DNA from: a virus
Strand: one strand, 5' to 3'
DNA: 36,313 bases
IMG/VR virus record: IMGVR_UViG_3300010297_000023
Span: 1-36,313 of that record
Below are positions 14,706-21,933 of this stretch, one piece after another (positions within the stretch are counted from its first letter, which is position 1; each line of letters begins with the position of its first letter). Under the pieces are notes generated by a model that saw nothing but the letters and a program-made list of their open reading frames with translations, did no database searches and was not told where the DNA came from. The translations under genes were made by a program, and so were the position numbers.

Positions 14706-17618
14706 ATGGCAACAGCGGCAGATAGAAAAAAATGGCGCCACGGCAAAGGTGGCAACGCAAAAAATAGCAGTATTACTGTTAATCCAGAAAACAATATCAC
14801 ACAAGATTTAGCTACAGAAAACATCGATAAAGTTGTAACTGGAGTAAGTAGCGAAGTGTATGTACCAATTGGTACAGTGTCTAGTGCTCGTATGCCTAAG
14901 GATTTTGGCTCAGTTAAAGCAGGCTATGAAACAAATGCATTAGATGTAATAGGCGATACAAATTATCTCCTCAATATCAATGGCACAGCTGATAAACTTA
15001 ATAATGCCATGGAAATACAAGATGCAAAGTTTAATTTAAAAAGCAACGATACAACAGCAAATGTTGAAACAACAACTGCAAAAGTAGAAGCTGAAACCAA
15101 TGCAGACAATACCCAAAAAAGTCAAACAACCGATACTAGTAACAGTGCTGGCAAAAAAGACACAACCGAAGTTAAAAACAACGATACCACAGTTAAAAGA
15201 GAACCAATACCTAGAGAAACAAGTACCGAAAAATTGCAGGCTGGATTAGATCTGTTCAATGATGCTAATTGGGATCAAAATATTTTACATGACTATGAAT
15301 CAGTAACTTATGATATTACGTTAGCTATTGCAAATAAATCATTTACTAAAAAGTTTTTTGATCGCGAAGCACACTTGTCATATGGATATGCAACAGACAG
15401 CGAGTTTTTTGAAACTGATAATAGTTATTCATCTAACAATCTGTTAAAAACATATGATCCAGGAAACACAGACGACAGAGTTTACATTATTGCCAGATCT
15501 GCAGAAACTATTACAACAATTACTAGTTTTGAATTTGAGAATGTGTTAGGATTAACTAGAGCAGATCGTGTTAATACTGCTTTTAAATTTAACATGTCGA
15601 TAACTCAACCACAATCAACAAACTTAATTAAACAAATTTTTTTAGCATCGCAAGAATTAGGTATTGAGAGATACCAAGTACATCCGTTTTTTATTCAAGT
15701 TTATCTAAAAGGTAGAAAAAAAGATGGAAGTTTAGTGGGGGACTATAATCCTCATGCCTCGGGTGCAGATGCTGGTGGCAACTTGAGAAATGCCGGAGCA
15801 ATGAGTGCCTCAGGTCAAGAAATACCGGGTACCAGAAGACTGTATGCTGTTTTTATTAAAAACATGCAATACAAAGTAGATGTTGGCGGAGCAGTTTATC
15901 AACTTGAAGGAAATCGTTATGGTGATCTAGCCAGAGCCGATGACCATGCATTAGTTAGTGATATTAGAATTCCACAAATAAAAGATTTTAAAGATTTTAC
16001 TAAAAAATTTACATCAGCTATATTTGAGCAACAAAAACACGAATTAGGATTAACCAAATACCTAATGGACAAATACGAAGTTATAGTGCTAGGCGAAGAC
16101 AGCAAAGAAATTGACGAAGTTCTTAAATCAAGAATTATAACAGATGTTGAAAACAAAGGATTAATTTTAAACACAGATTTAGATAGCAATAATATAACTA
16201 CAGAAATTGATTATGATGCTAGTATTACTGAAGTCATTGAGAAACACTTAACAAGAACTGAATATTTTGTTACTAAAATAAAAGGAGTTAAAGAAAGTTT
16301 ATCAGAAATCAACAATTTAGATAAAGATGACCTCGAAAAATGGGACGAAATTGAAGTAGGAAAAAAAGCATTCACGATAACTCCTCTAGCAATACCTTTG
16401 AAATTTGATCCGTTGCGTAATGACTATCAAAGAAAATTAGTTTATGTCATTTATATTAGCAGTTGGACCAGCATACAATCTGGTATTTTACAAGAGTACA
16501 ATGCACCGCCACAAAGACATAAAAAAAGAGTCAGTGAGATGATGCAAAATGCATCACTGACTAAAAAATACAGTTATCATTATTCTGGTGATAATATTGA
16601 TGTTATGGATTTTGACTTGACATATAATTTTCAATATGTGTTTCCATATGACCAATTACATGGAATATTTAAAAACTTACCAGATGCTTTGAGAGATAGA
16701 ATTATTAAATCAGCTAACGATTTTAGTAAACACGAAAAAGCAAAAAACGAAATGAAAGTTGACTTTGATAAAATGGCAGAAGATGGAAACATTAGTCAAA
16801 GCGAGAATAGACAAATACTTGAAGCAAGAAGATTTTTCTTAAATCAATATACTGAAGTTTTACAGGACGGCGCAGTAGAACCAGACAGCGAAACTTTACA
16901 AGCATATAAATCGCTAGTATCGTCTTTTAACAATGATATATTAGAATTTAATAAGTCAGTTCAAACTTCCGGAAGACAACTACTAGAACTACAACCATAT
17001 AAAAGTACATCTGACAATTTACAATCAAACAGAACTAATTCACCTACTCGTATTAACATTACCGGTAACAAATGGCGACTGGCAGAAACATTAAAAGAAC
17101 TATCTGATAAAAGTTCAGAAACTTTTGGAAAAGCCATAGGAGCTCAATTTTATTCAAGAACAATGGATCAAGCAGGCGGTACTACAGATGTAGGAACAGG
17201 CGAAAATGCAGAAGCACAACGAGTCATTGAAAATGCGTTCGCTGGTGGACCTAGTGTAGATTTAATGAATGTTACGATGGATATTATAGGAGATCCATAC
17301 TGGGTGCCAAAACCAGAAATTGATCAACTAGATACAGTATTAAAAGATTTAGGTGTATCGGTTGATCCAAAAAGAGAAAACATGGTTTTGTTTCAAACAT
17401 TATATCCAAAAGAAATAAACCAAGAAACAGGATTTATACCACCAGCGTCAACCCGTACAGATGAGATCTTGACATCTATCTATAGAGTGTATAAAATAGG
17501 ACATAGTTTTAGTAATGGACAATTTACACAAAGGTTGCACATGCAAAGAGATGCTTTAACAGATTTAAGTTTTGTTACATCAACAAGATCAGTAAGACAA
17601 GGTGGATCAGGAAGATAA
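14706..17618 (+). CDS. Large baseplate hub structural protein, 970 aa
   Basis: The N-terminal region is basic, followed by a Thr/Asn/Lys-rich, probably disordered segment (about residues 110-180). The body then has tube-like, beta-rich sequence: AETITTITSFEFENVLGLTR, PQSTNLIKQIFLASQELG, and YAVFIKNMQYKVDVGGAVYQ, then helical regions. A C-terminal part ends in IYRVYKIGHSFSNGQFTQRL. Proteins of this size lie between gp53 and gp5 in marine T4-like phages. The body and its place next to gp5 suggest the hub ring occupied by gp27 in T4, but I cannot show homology from sequence alone. No catalytic motif is seen. It is separated from gp5 by 3 nt. The structural role is well supported by context; the exact T4 counterpart is inferred. 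Confidence 0.68.
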   Translation: MATAADRKKWRHGKGGNAKNSSITVNPENNITQDLATENIDKVVTGVSSEVYVPIGTVSSARMPKDFGSVKAGYETNALDVIGDTNYLLNINGTADKLNNAMEIQDAKFNLKSNDTTANVETTTAKVEAETNADNTQKSQTTDTSNSAGKKDTTEVKNNDTTVKREPIPRETSTEKLQAGLDLFNDANWDQNILHDYESVTYDITLAIANKSFTKKFFDREAHLSYGYATDSEFFETDNSYSSNNLLKTYDPGNTDDRVYIIARSAETITTITSFEFENVLGLTRADRVNTAFKFNMSITQPQSTNLIKQIFLASQELGIERYQVHPFFIQVYLKGRKKDGSLVGDYNPHASGADAGGNLRNAGAMSASGQEIPGTRRLYAVFIKNMQYKVDVGGAVYQLEGNRYGDLARADDHALVSDIRIPQIKDFKDFTKKFTSAIFEQQKHELGLTKYLMDKYEVIVLGEDSKEIDEVLKSRIITDVENKGLILNTDLDSNNITTEIDYDASITEVIEKHLTRTEYFVTKIKGVKESLSEINNLDKDDLEKWDEIEVGKKAFTITPLAIPLKFDPLRNDYQRKLVYVIYISSWTSIQSGILQEYNAPPQRHKKRVSEMMQNASLTKKYSYHYSGDNIDVMDFDLTYNFQYVFPYDQLHGIFKNLPDALRDRIIKSANDFSKHEKAKNEMKVDFDKMAEDGNISQSENRQILEARRFFLNQYTEVLQDGAVEPDSETLQAYKSLVSSFNNDILEFNKSVQTSGRQLLELQPYKSTSDNLQSNRTNSPTRINITGNKWRLAETLKELSDKSSETFGKAIGAQFYSRTMDQAGGTTDVGTGENAEAQRVIENAFAGGPSVDLMNVTMDIIGDPYWVPKPEIDQLDTVLKDLGVSVDPKRENMVLFQTLYPKEINQETGFIPPASTRTDEILTSIYRVYKIGHSFSNGQFTQRLHMQRDALTDLSFVTSTRSVRQGGSGR

Positions 17619-17621
17619 AAA

Positions 17622-19055
17622 ATGGCAGGTAAAAATATAACATCGTCAAGTAATTATAAAGCACAAAGAGACGGTTTGAGTAAATCGCGTGATATCACAA
17701 CTATCAAAATAGCCGAAGTTATGGATACTACTGACTTGGCAAGATTAGGTAGATTAAGAGTTCATCTTATTGGGTCTGATACTCCTAGAACCGATTCAAC
17801 TACATGGAAAAGTGTTATATGGACTTCTCCATTTGCTGGGGCAACAAATCCATCTACATTAAGAAAAGGCGGAGATGCTGAAAACAGTTATTCAGGAACA
17901 CAAAATTCATATGGTATGTGGATGGTGCCACCCGATGTAGGCAATCTAGTTGCTGTAGCGTTTGTTGACGGTAACAGTAACTTTGGTGTGTTTATTGGTT
18001 GTTTAATTCAGCCAGGGGTTAACCACATGATGCCAGCTATTGCAAAAGGTACAACATTTGGTGAAGAATCTCCGATATTACCAGTTGCTGAAGTTAACAG
18101 AGTAAGTAGTGAAGCTCAGCTATCAGATATATTTGATATCAAAGCTCACACAGAAAAAGGACAACCCATTGACCGCGTCAAGCGTCCAGCACACGGCCCG
18201 CACTATCAAGGACTGATCAACCAAGGTCTTGAAAATGATGCAATAAGAGGACTATCAGATTCATCTGCTAGAAGAGAATCACCGTCGCAGGTGTTTGGTA
18301 TATTAACCCCAGGAGGACATCAATTTGTAATGGACGATGCAAGTCAAAAACAAATTAGATTAAGAACAGTAGGTGGAGCTCAAATACTACTAGATGACTC
18401 AAATAATACAGTTTATGTAACCAACAGCAATGCCACAGGTTGGGTAGAAATAACTAACAATGGTAAAATTGAAGTGTGGGGTGCAGACTCAATATCAATG
18501 AGAACCGAAAATGATTTTAACATTAGAGCTGACAGAGACATTAATATTGAATCAGGTAGACATATTAATATTAAAACAAATAACACAGCAGGAACGTCAC
18601 AACCTAAGTCAACAAGAGATTTAGGAGATATTAATGGTACTTTGCACATTGATGTTGCAGGTGAATTTAAATTAACTGCTAGAAAAGATATTAGTACATC
18701 TACATTAGAAAACACTAATATATTTTCTACTAAAGATTTAAAACTAACTCAATTAGTAACATCACATATCAACAGCGGAGTTAGTCATAGAGAAACTGCC
18801 GCCGGCGGCGCAGGTAGAATTGACATGAACTCAGCCGGATTTGTTGCAACACCAACAGCAACAGTAGGAGCAATATCGTTTCAAGCAGACAGTGACGGTA
18901 ACTTATTATACACAAATATTTTAGAAAAAAGAACAGGAAGTTCTTTGAATTCACCAAGAGAAACTGAAACATTAAGAGGTTCTATTAATACTAGATTTCC
19001 TACTAGAGAACCTTATCCAGATCACGAAACTAAAAAAATGGATAATCAGTCATAA
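17622..19055 (+). CDS. 5: Baseplate hub/spike protein gp5-like, no lysozyme domain
   Basis: 477 aa. The N-terminal OB-like domain (IAEVMDTTDLARLGRLRVHL, then GMWMVPPDVGNLVAVAFVDG) is the gp5/VgrG-type hub domain. After a linker comes GILTPGGHQFVMDDASQKQI and IEVWGADSISMRTENDFNIR, then ADRDINIESGRHINIKTN: repeated short strands of the triple-stranded beta-helix that forms the cell-puncturing needle. T4 gp5 has a lysozyme domain between these parts; none is visible here, so wall degradation must come from another protein. The gene is last in the gp48-gp53-hub-gp5 operon, with a bidirectional terminator overlapping its stop codon. Confidence 0.87.
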   Translation: MAGKNITSSSNYKAQRDGLSKSRDITTIKIAEVMDTTDLARLGRLRVHLIGSDTPRTDSTTWKSVIWTSPFAGATNPSTLRKGGDAENSYSGTQNSYGMWMVPPDVGNLVAVAFVDGNSNFGVFIGCLIQPGVNHMMPAIAKGTTFGEESPILPVAEVNRVSSEAQLSDIFDIKAHTEKGQPIDRVKRPAHGPHYQGLINQGLENDAIRGLSDSSARRESPSQVFGILTPGGHQFVMDDASQKQIRLRTVGGAQILLDDSNNTVYVTNSNATGWVEITNNGKIEVWGADSISMRTENDFNIRADRDINIESGRHINIKTNNTAGTSQPKSTRDLGDINGTLHIDVAGEFKLTARKDISTSTLENTNIFSTKDLKLTQLVTSHINSGVSHRETAAGGAGRIDMNSAGFVATPTATVGAISFQADSDGNLLYTNILEKRTGSSLNSPRETETLRGSINTRFPTREPYPDHETKKMDNQS

Positions 19056-19090
19056 AAAAAGGTGACCTAAATCTTAAGCCACCTTTTTTA
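19053..19090. terminator. Bidirectional terminator between gp5 and the cold-shock gene
   Basis: AAAAAAGGTG and CACCTTTTTT pair around a short loop, with A and T runs on both flanks. It can end the plus-strand gp5 operon and the minus-strand cold-shock transcript. Confidence 0.75.
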
Positions 19091-19102
19091 GTTACTTGAA
19101 TA

Positions 19103-19303
19103 CTATTTGATTGATAGATTCACAGCACTCGGACCTTTTGGTCCATCTTGTGTTTCAAATGTTACTGTATCACCTTCGTTTAACGAGTTTAAGCCTGCGG
19201 CTTCTACTGCTGAAATGTGTACAAAAACATCTTTATCTTCACAGGCAATAAATCCAAAGCCTTTTGCGGCGTTGAACCATTTTACTGTTCCTTGATTACT
19301 CAT
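19103..19303 (-). CDS. csp: Cold-shock domain protein (CspA family)
   Basis: 66 aa, the usual length. The five-stranded OB fold is complete, with RNP1 KGFGFI (14-19) and RNP2 VFVHI (26-30), [15 protein letters not shown] at the start and [20 protein letters not shown] at the end. These proteins bind single-stranded RNA and DNA and melt RNA structure. A phage copy may keep mRNA unfolded in a cold ocean host; that is inference. The ATG follows AAGGAAAAACAC. It is separated from RNA B by the RNA B terminator, so it probably has its own promoter; a TAAATA motif lies 112 nt upstream. The resemblance to host genes suggests transfer from a bacterium. Confidence 0.92.
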   Translation of the reverse strand: MSNQGTVKWFNAAKGFGFIACEDKDVFVHISAVEAAGLNSLNEGDTVTFETQDGPKGPSAVNLSIK

Positions 19304-19415
19304 GTGTTTTTCCTTGTGTTCGTGTTTATATTTGAGGAAGTTTGTATCTAATATTAGGGCGGGAGGTTTGTTAGTTCTACTGCGTCTTGTTCTTATTACT
19401 GTCTTATCTCATATC

Positions 19416-19421
19416 TATTTA
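19416..19421 (-). promoter_or_regulatory. Late promoter-like TAAATA upstream of the cold-shock gene
   Basis: GAATAAATAG lies directly after the RNA B terminator. It would leave a leader of about 100 nt before the cold-shock ATG, with no strong structure visible in it. Confidence 0.35.
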
Positions 19422-19426
19422 TTCAT

Positions 19427-19459
19427 AAAAAAAGACACTTCATTACAACGTGCCTTTTT
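19427..19459 (-). terminator. Rho-independent terminator of RNA B
   Basis: Read on the minus strand, AAAAAGGCAC pairs with GTGTCTTTTT over 10 bp with one G-U, followed by further T residues. On the plus strand the same pair is an A-C mismatch, so the element works leftward. Confidence 0.72.
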
Positions 19460-19679
19460 CATAATATAGTAAAATAGGTAGGACTTGGTTACACCTACAA
19501 GCACGTACCGGAATACCATTCTAATACGTACAACCTAACCCCGCTAGTGACTGCGATGTGAGCCTGCCTATTTCTAGTACAAACCCTGGGTACTACCCCT
19601 GGCTAGTCAAGTTCGGCCCCTCTGGTAAAGGCCTCTTCCTTGCACTATAAACAAAAGTTAATTATGCTTTTGTTACTAT
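19427..19679 (-). ncRNA. Candidate structured RNA B with its own promoter and terminator
   Basis: About 250 nt between a near-consensus sigma-70 promoter and a terminator, with no ORF of note. GC is about 48% over 19471-19650 (my count), far above the surroundings. Helices seen on the minus strand: an 8-bp AACAAAAG/CTTTTGTT hairpin right at the 5' end (19650-19674); GGCCUUU/AGGGGCC with two G-U pairs that would be mismatches on the plus strand (19615-19633); AGTAC/GTACT (about 19576-19593); and a long-range AATAGGcAGG/CCTaCCTATT (19473-19482 with 19563-19572, one mismatch) closing a domain with GGTTA/TAACC and ACGTA/TACGT hairpins inside. It does not match tRNA, tmRNA, RNase P, SRP or cobalamin riboswitch signatures I know. 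It lies between speD and the cold-shock gene. Confidence 0.68.
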
Positions 19680-19685
19680 GTTATT

Positions 19686-19714
19686 ACTATAACAAACAAT
19701 AGCTGTTTTGTCAA
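19686..19714 (-). promoter_or_regulatory. Sigma-70-like promoter of RNA B
   Basis: Consensus TTGACA (19709-19714), 17-bp spacer, TATAGT (19686-19691). It follows the speD stop by 10 nt and would start transcription near 19679, exactly where the 5' hairpin begins. Confidence 0.75.
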
Positions 19715-19724
19715 CCTTTTATTT

Positions 19725-20090
19725 TTAGATTTCTTCAAAACTATTTTTTCTATCTAAAAATTTATAATCTGTCATTATAGGATCAAGTATTTTGATGTGA
19801 TCAAAAACAACAGTTGGATCAAACTCACTACAACTATAAACATCTAACTGTAAAAGAGCCGGCCATGATTCGTCCCAGATGTGTAAAGCAATATGGCTAG
19901 TCTCAATAATTGCAAACGCTGTCATACCTTGATTTCCATCAACTTTACAATAGATTGCAACCGGCCCATACATGCACTTCATATTAATTTTTTTAATTAG
20001 TTCATTAATAAAGTTAATTGCCACCTCTTCATCAAACAGCGGTTTTTGAATTTCTGCTCTCACAACAAGGTGTTTGTGCTCTATGCTCAT
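19725..20090 (-). CDS. speD: S-adenosylmethionine decarboxylase proenzyme-like (SpeD)
   Basis: 121 aa, the size of the prokaryotic SpeD proenzyme. The self-processing site is preserved as IIETSHIALHIWDE: Ser65 would become the pyruvoyl group, with His70 five residues on and Cys87 in DVYSCSEF. In Thermotoga SpeD the equivalents are Ser63, His68 and Cys83; here two residues are inserted before the Cys and the usual PE is DE. The enzyme makes decarboxylated AdoMet for spermidine synthesis, and speD occurs as a metabolic gene in marine T4-like phages. Activity is likely but not certain given the changes. A TAAATA motif lies 7 nt before the ATG, suggesting late expression. Confidence 0.8.
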   Translation of the reverse strand: MSIEHKHLVVRAEIQKPLFDEEVAINFINELIKKINMKCMYGPVAIYCKVDGNQGMTAFAIIETSHIALHIWDESWPALLQLDVYSCSEFDPTVVFDHIKILDPIMTDYKFLDRKNSFEEI

Positions 20091-20097
20091 ATACTAC

Positions 20098-20103
20098 TAT
20101 TTA
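20098..20103 (-). promoter_or_regulatory. Late promoter motif TAAATA before speD
   Basis: CAGTAAATAG lies 7 nt upstream of the speD ATG, between it and the terminator at 20113-20144. Confidence 0.5.
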
Positions 20104-20112
20104 CTGTTAATC

Positions 20113-20144
20113 ATAAAAAAAGGCGACAAGTTGCCGCCTTTTCT
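20113..20144 (-). terminator. Terminator after the 77-aa membrane protein gene
   Basis: AAAAGGCG and CGCCTTTT pair around a 9-nt loop, followed by TTTATG on the minus strand. The 14-nt palindrome TCAAAGATCTTTGA (20146-20159) lies just upstream of it in the same 3' region. Confidence 0.72.
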
Positions 20145-20173
20145 ATCAAAGATCTTTGAGGTCTTTTTTTAGA

Positions 20174-20407
20174 TTATTTAGACTTATAAATGTGATATAA
20201 AATCCAAACAGCTACCAAGCCTAGTAATCCTTGATCACTAAATCCTGATATAATTGCTTGTACATTTCCAATTACAGAAATGTTTGGCCAAAAAGGAATA
20301 CCTTGGCCGCCGAATAACACTTCAAGTACAATACCTAGTGCTATTACAGAAACACCCACATCTGCTAGTGCCGATGCCCATGTTTTTATTTTGTTAATAA
20401 TATCCAT
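20174..20407 (-). CDS. 77-aa membrane protein, two hydrophobic segments
   Basis: Starts MDIINKIKTWASALADVGVS. Hydrophobic segment one covers about residues 16-32 (VGVSVIALGIVLEVLFG). A Gly/Pro/Trp turn follows (GGQGIPFWPN). Segment two is near the C-terminus (QGLLGLVAVWILYHIYK), ending in basic residues. Two membrane spans and a charged tail suit a holin-like or membrane-remodelling protein, but no family is recognised. The gene stands alone, with a sigma-70-like promoter, a near-perfect AGGAGGT ribosome-binding site 8 nt before the ATG and its own terminator, so it is likely made in quantity and probably early. Early timing argues against a simple lysis holin. Confidence 0.7.
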   Translation of the reverse strand: MDIINKIKTWASALADVGVSVIALGIVLEVLFGGQGIPFWPNISVIGNVQAIISGFSDQGLLGLVAVWILYHIYKSK

Positions 20408-20437
20408 ATTAAGGACCTCCTAACTTTTGTTTGTAAT

Positions 20438-20467
20438 ATATTATTATAAAACTTTGTACAAAGTCAA
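20438..20467 (-). promoter_or_regulatory. Sigma-70-like promoter of the 77-aa membrane protein gene
   Basis: TTGACT (20462-20467), 18-bp spacer, TAATAT (20438-20443). The stretch upstream, 20468-20530, is very AT-rich and shows nothing else. Confidence 0.55.
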
Positions 20468-20530
20468 ATAAAAATTTTACCATAATATTTAAAATTGTGA
20501 ATAATTGAGTTAACTAATATGTTAACTTTC

Positions 20531-20564
20531 CATAAAAAAAGGGCGATATTTTGCAATACCGCCC
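20531..20564 (-). terminator. Strong terminator with GCAA tetraloop after the 104-aa gene
   Basis: Read on the minus strand, GGGCGGTATT pairs with AATATCGCCC around a GCAA loop (10 bp, one G-U), followed by seven T residues. On the plus strand the G-U becomes an A-C mismatch, which fixes the direction. Confidence 0.82.
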
Positions 20565-20621
20565 AAGTTTTAGTCATTTGTTATTATAGTTATAAACTAT
20601 TACATTTGAACTTTTTTATTA

Positions 20622-20936
20622 TTATGCATTTGCATTGATTACAGTTTTACCTGAATCAGCAAGTAAGTCAATTACAGAGTTTTTAATTGATTTAGCAACT
20701 TCGTAGTTACCAGTACCAATTACTCTTACATTGAAATCATAACCTTTTGACACTAGATCAGTTGTTGGTGTTGATCTTTTCATTGCCAAATTTTTATGTT
20801 TGATAACACCACCATTGACGTTACCTGAGTTATCTAGAGCATTTTTAGCCTCATCAAGGAAAACGCCAACTTTGTTGGTTACTCTTCCTTTAGAGAATTC
20901 TCTAGTGTATACTACATACTGTTTAGTTCTAGCCAT
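20622..20936 (-). CDS. 104-aa basic hypothetical protein, strongly expressed signals
   Basis: The protein begins MARTKQYVVYTREFSKGRVT and ends SVIDLLADSGKTVINANA; it is basic, and strands seem to alternate with helices. No known family or DNA-binding motif is recognised. The frame extends 14 codons upstream (MFNLIKNLFEGDTQ), but an AAGGAG ribosome-binding site 8 nt before ATG 20936 favours the shorter form. The upstream ATG at 20978 is 8 nt from a TATAAT box and could be used on a leaderless transcript. With its own promoter and a strong terminator it looks like a small, abundant product. Role unknown. Confidence 0.72.
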   Translation of the reverse strand: MARTKQYVVYTREFSKGRVTNKVGVFLDEAKNALDNSGNVNGGVIKHKNLAMKRSTPTTDLVSKGYDFNVRVIGTGNYEVAKSIKNSVIDLLADSGKTVINANA

Positions 20937-20986
20937 TTGTGTATCTCCTTCAAATAGGTTTTTTATTAAGTTAAACATATCTATAT

Positions 20987-21013
20987 ATTATACTAGAATG
21001 TGCTGTTTGTCAA
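20987..21013 (-). promoter_or_regulatory. Sigma-70-like promoter of the 104-aa gene
   Basis: Consensus TTGACA (21008-21013) and consensus TATAAT (20987-20992), but the spacer is only 15 bp, shorter than the usual 17. It lies just after the stop of the 80-aa gene. Confidence 0.55.
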
Positions 21014-21021
21014 CAACTATT

Positions 21022-21264
21022 TTATCCACTTTTTGGATTTTCTACTTTGATACCAGCATTTTTAAATATGAGTTCTGGAAAACGCATGATTTCGTCTTTG
21101 ATTTCATACATCTTTAAAGAAACATCATGGTCGTCATACCATAATTCGTCTGAAAGTTTTTTGTTATACACATCTGTGATGACATCCAATAAACGAACAG
21201 CTTGTTCTTTTTCCATATACCACCATTCTTTGCCATTGGCAAAGTTTTTTAAATTTGCTGACAT
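21022..21264 (-). CDS. 80-aa hypothetical protein downstream of ClpP
   Basis: The sequence is MSANLKNFANGKEWWYMEKE, then QAVRLLDVITDVYNKKLSDE, followed by a Trp/Tyr/Asp-rich turn and a second helix. It is acidic to neutral and helical, with no recognised family. It starts 4 nt after the clpP stop and is probably cotranscribed with it. There is no clear ribosome-binding site before ATG 21264; an internal ATG at codon 17 is preceded by GGTGG and cannot be excluded. Function unknown. Confidence 0.55.
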   Translation of the reverse strand: MSANLKNFANGKEWWYMEKEQAVRLLDVITDVYNKKLSDELWYDDHDVSLKMYEIKDEIMRFPELIFKNAGIKVENPKSG

Positions 21265-21268
21265 ATTG

Positions 21269-21829
21269 TTATAATATATGATCTGCTATCTTTAAGTCAA
21301 CCAGTTGTTTTGCCGTAAAGTATTGATCAGAAGGATTATTAAACTTTTTACGTACTTCTGATAGAGGAAATCCAGTTGCATCTCTTAGAATTTGCATTGA
21401 TCGTTGTTCACAGTTCACGTTTTCTTTCATCTGTGATCTCATATCATGCATTTTAGATTCCATTGCATCTGAATGTTGATGATTCATAATACCAGTATTT
21501 TTACCAATGTATCTTTCGCCGTGCTTTCCACTAGCAAAAATTAAAAAACCTGCACTCATAACAGCACCAATTCCTATTGTGGATATGTGATGATAGCTGT
21601 TACGCATCATATCAATTAATCCAAAAGTTTCATATAAGTCCCCACCAACGGTGTTCACATATAATTTTAGAGTTCTTTTAGGTTTCTTGTTTAGGTTACA
21701 AGCAATAATCCATTTTATAGCTTTGCCAATATTTTCTTCAGTTAATTCTCCATTCAGATAATGTATATCTTCATTGTTAAGCAAAACGTCAACTCTATCT
21801 TCAGCAGTAAATTGGTCGTATTTTTTCAT
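21269..21829 (-). CDS. clpP: ClpP-like serine protease
   Basis: 186 aa, close to bacterial ClpP after processing. The fold signature is present: YVNTVGGDLYETFGLIDMMR (the NSPGG-type loop), the nucleophile Ser92 in GAVMSAGFLIFASG, His117 in GIMNHQHSD, and Asp168 in PSDQYFTAKQ, so the Ser-His-Asp triad is complete. Host ClpP forms tetradecamers fed by AAA+ unfoldases; a phage copy could mix with the host enzyme or act alone on phage proteins. No Clp ATPase is in this window. The neighbours do not point to a head-maturation role. An exact TATAAATA late promoter lies 30 nt upstream, so expression is probably late. Confidence 0.87.
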   Translation of the reverse strand: MKKYDQFTAEDRVDVLLNNEDIHYLNGELTEENIGKAIKWIIACNLNKKPKRTLKLYVNTVGGDLYETFGLIDMMRNSYHHISTIGIGAVMSAGFLIFASGKHGERYIGKNTGIMNHQHSDAMESKMHDMRSQMKENVNCEQRSMQILRDATGFPLSEVRKKFNNPSDQYFTAKQLVDLKIADHIL

Positions 21830-21859
21830 TGGTTAAATAGTATATGTTAATATGTAACT

Positions 21860-21867
21860 TATTTATA
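21860..21867 (-). promoter_or_regulatory. T4-type late promoter TATAAATA before clpP
   Basis: An exact match to the T4 late consensus, 30 nt before the clpP ATG. It is divergent from the gp25 promoter at 21911. Confidence 0.65.
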
Positions 21868-21910
21868 AAAAGATGTCAAGCATAATTAAGTTAGCAGTTA
21901 ATCAAAGCAA

Positions 21911-21916
21911 TAAATA
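21911..21916 (+). promoter_or_regulatory. Late promoter motif ATAAATA before gp25
   Basis: AATAAATA lies 17 nt before the gp25 ATG, followed by the ribosome-binding site AAGGATAAGGA. It would drive the gp25-gp6-gp7 operon. Confidence 0.6.
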
Positions 21917-21933
21917 TTATTAAGGATAAGGAA

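Noticed and set aside
19427-19679. RNA B as RNase P RNA, SRP RNA or cobalamin riboswitch
   Set aside because: The conserved boxes of these classes are not present, and a terminator separates it from the next gene, which argues against a simple riboswitch.
21269-21829. ClpP-like gene as the prohead protease (gp21)
   Set aside because: The triad order and NTVGGD loop are those of ClpP, and it does not lie by the head genes.
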